A program made the position numbers and the translations under genes. Below the pieces are notes generated by a model, which saw only the letters and a list, made by a program, of their open reading frames with translations, ran no database searches and had not been told where the DNA came from. A stretch of DNA of 64,000 bases from Nocardia macrotermitis (GTDB taxonomy: Bacteria; Actinomycetota; Actinomycetes; Mycobacteriales; Mycobacteriaceae), in contig NZ_WEGK01000003.1 of the NCBI RefSeq assembly GCF_009604405.1, forward strand, positions 1 through 64,000, in the 5' to 3' direction. This document shows positions 63,508 to 64,000 of this stretch, one piece after another. Position 1 is the first letter of the stretch. Every line of letters starts with the position of its first letter.

Positions 63508-64000
63508 CTGATCCGCACGTATTTGAGGAAGGCCACGCCGTCCTCGAACACCCGGCTGGTCAGCACCCGGAACCGGTTCGGCTCGGGCAGCCGCGCCGCC
63601 GGACCGAACAGCGGCCGCCCGCTGCCCAGCACGATCGGATGCAACTTCAGGAAGACCTGATCGATCTCCGGCAGCAGCGCCTGCGCGAGCTCTCCACCGC
63701 CGCACAGCCAGATGCCAAGGCCCGGTTCACGTTTGAGCGCCCGCACCCGGGCGAGCGGGTCGGCGGCGATGAGTTCGACGTCCGGATCGGGATCCTCGGG
63801 CAACGTCGTGGACACCACGAACTGACGCAGGTGCGCGTACGGGCTGGAGGTGCCGGTGCGCACGCCGAAATCGTGCGTCCGGCGGCCCATCAGGACCGTG
63901 TCGAAGGTTTCCGCCGGTTTGTCCAGCCCCAGTGCCTCACGCACTTTCGTGGGCAGGGTTTCCGGATACTGCGCGTTGATCACCGGGACGTGATCACCGC
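63504..64000 (-). CDS. Dihydrofolate-reductase-like (RibD C-terminal) protein, 5' end outside window
   Basis: The visible ~165 residues read GDHVPVINAQYPETLPTKV, then VLMGRRTHDFGV, FVVSTTLPEDPDPDVELI, IWLCGGGELAQALL and KLHPIVLGSGRPLFG, the pattern of the RibD-C/DHFR-like reductase family. The frame continues through the right edge (64000), so the N-terminus is missing. The GTG at 63983 is internal to the family and is not the real start. Substrate unknown; many members act on pterins or other small molecules. Confidence 0.85.
   Translation of the reverse strand, partial: GDHVPVINAQYPETLPTKVREALGLDKPAETFDTVLMGRRTHDFGVRTGTSSPYAHLRQFVVSTTLPEDPDPDVELIAADPLARVRALKREPGLGIWLCGGGELAQALLPEIDQVFLKLHPIVLGSGRPLFGPAARLPEPNRFRVLTSRVFEDGVAFLKYVRIR

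Overview
The window is high-GC actinobacterial chromosome. From about 26 kb to 61 kb its gene order matches the serA-leuB-gltX-leuCD-hupB-mutT1-ppk-fbiD-gpsA-ddl-thiL-ung-rpmB-recG-pyc-rsmD block that I know from Mycobacterium. The mycobacterial-type HU protein, the RamB-like regulator and the F420 gene fbiD place it in Mycobacteriales. The Scr1-type XRE/DUF397 pair and the NaeI-type restriction enzyme point most strongly to Nocardia. The genus is an inference.

Layout. (1) 0-5.7 kb is a restriction island with lower GC than its surroundings: an McrBC pair, an XRE/DUF397 module with a small divergent gene, and a NaeI-family endonuclease. No methyltransferase is visible. (2) 5.7-10.3 kb holds small accessory genes: a membrane protein, a MarR regulator diverging from a one-helix zinc-knuckle protein, a GIY-YIG protein, a Nudix hydrolase and a stand-alone MraY paralogue. 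(3) 10.3-21.4 kb is a complete-looking inositol uptake and catabolism locus. A LacI regulator and iolG run leftward. iolE, a sugar-type ABC importer, iolC, a Cgl0159-type barrel protein, iolB and iolD run rightward. Two GAGCGCTC-centred operators lie in the divergent gap. (4) 21.4-25.6 kb holds two cold-shock genes flanking a 38-residue repeat peptide, a frameshifted nucleotidyltransferase, and a GHKL-ATPase/PD-(D/E)xK nuclease fusion that looks like an uncharacterised defence effector.

(5) 26-41 kb is core metabolism: serA, leuB, an MFS carrier, a fumarylacetoacetase-family gene, gltX followed by tRNA-Gln and tRNA-Glu (its two likely substrates), an Rv2991-type flavin/F420 protein, an IclR regulator divergent from leuCD, hupB, and the mutT1/ppk pair. 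(6) 41-52.6 kb: fbiD, gpsA-ddl, a DUF3515 protein, thiL, ung, a small secreted protein, a GNAT, rpmB, a DAK-phosphatase protein with two unusual inserts, and recG. (7) 52.5-53.4 kb is a threefold tandem repeat (period about 303 bp) that begins inside the 3' end of recG. (8) 53.6-64 kb: an EamA exporter, a RamB-like regulator divergent from pyruvate carboxylase, rsmD, a divergent lysG/lysE pair, a PHP-domain protein and a DHFR-like gene cut by the window edge.

The most novel-looking items are the GHKL-nuclease fusion with a duplicated scrap of its own 3' end, the McrBC/NaeI combination without a methyltransferase, a family of three AAGCGG...CCGCTT inverted repeats in intergenic DNA, the internally repeated micro-peptide between the cold-shock genes, and the tandem triplication of the recG tail.
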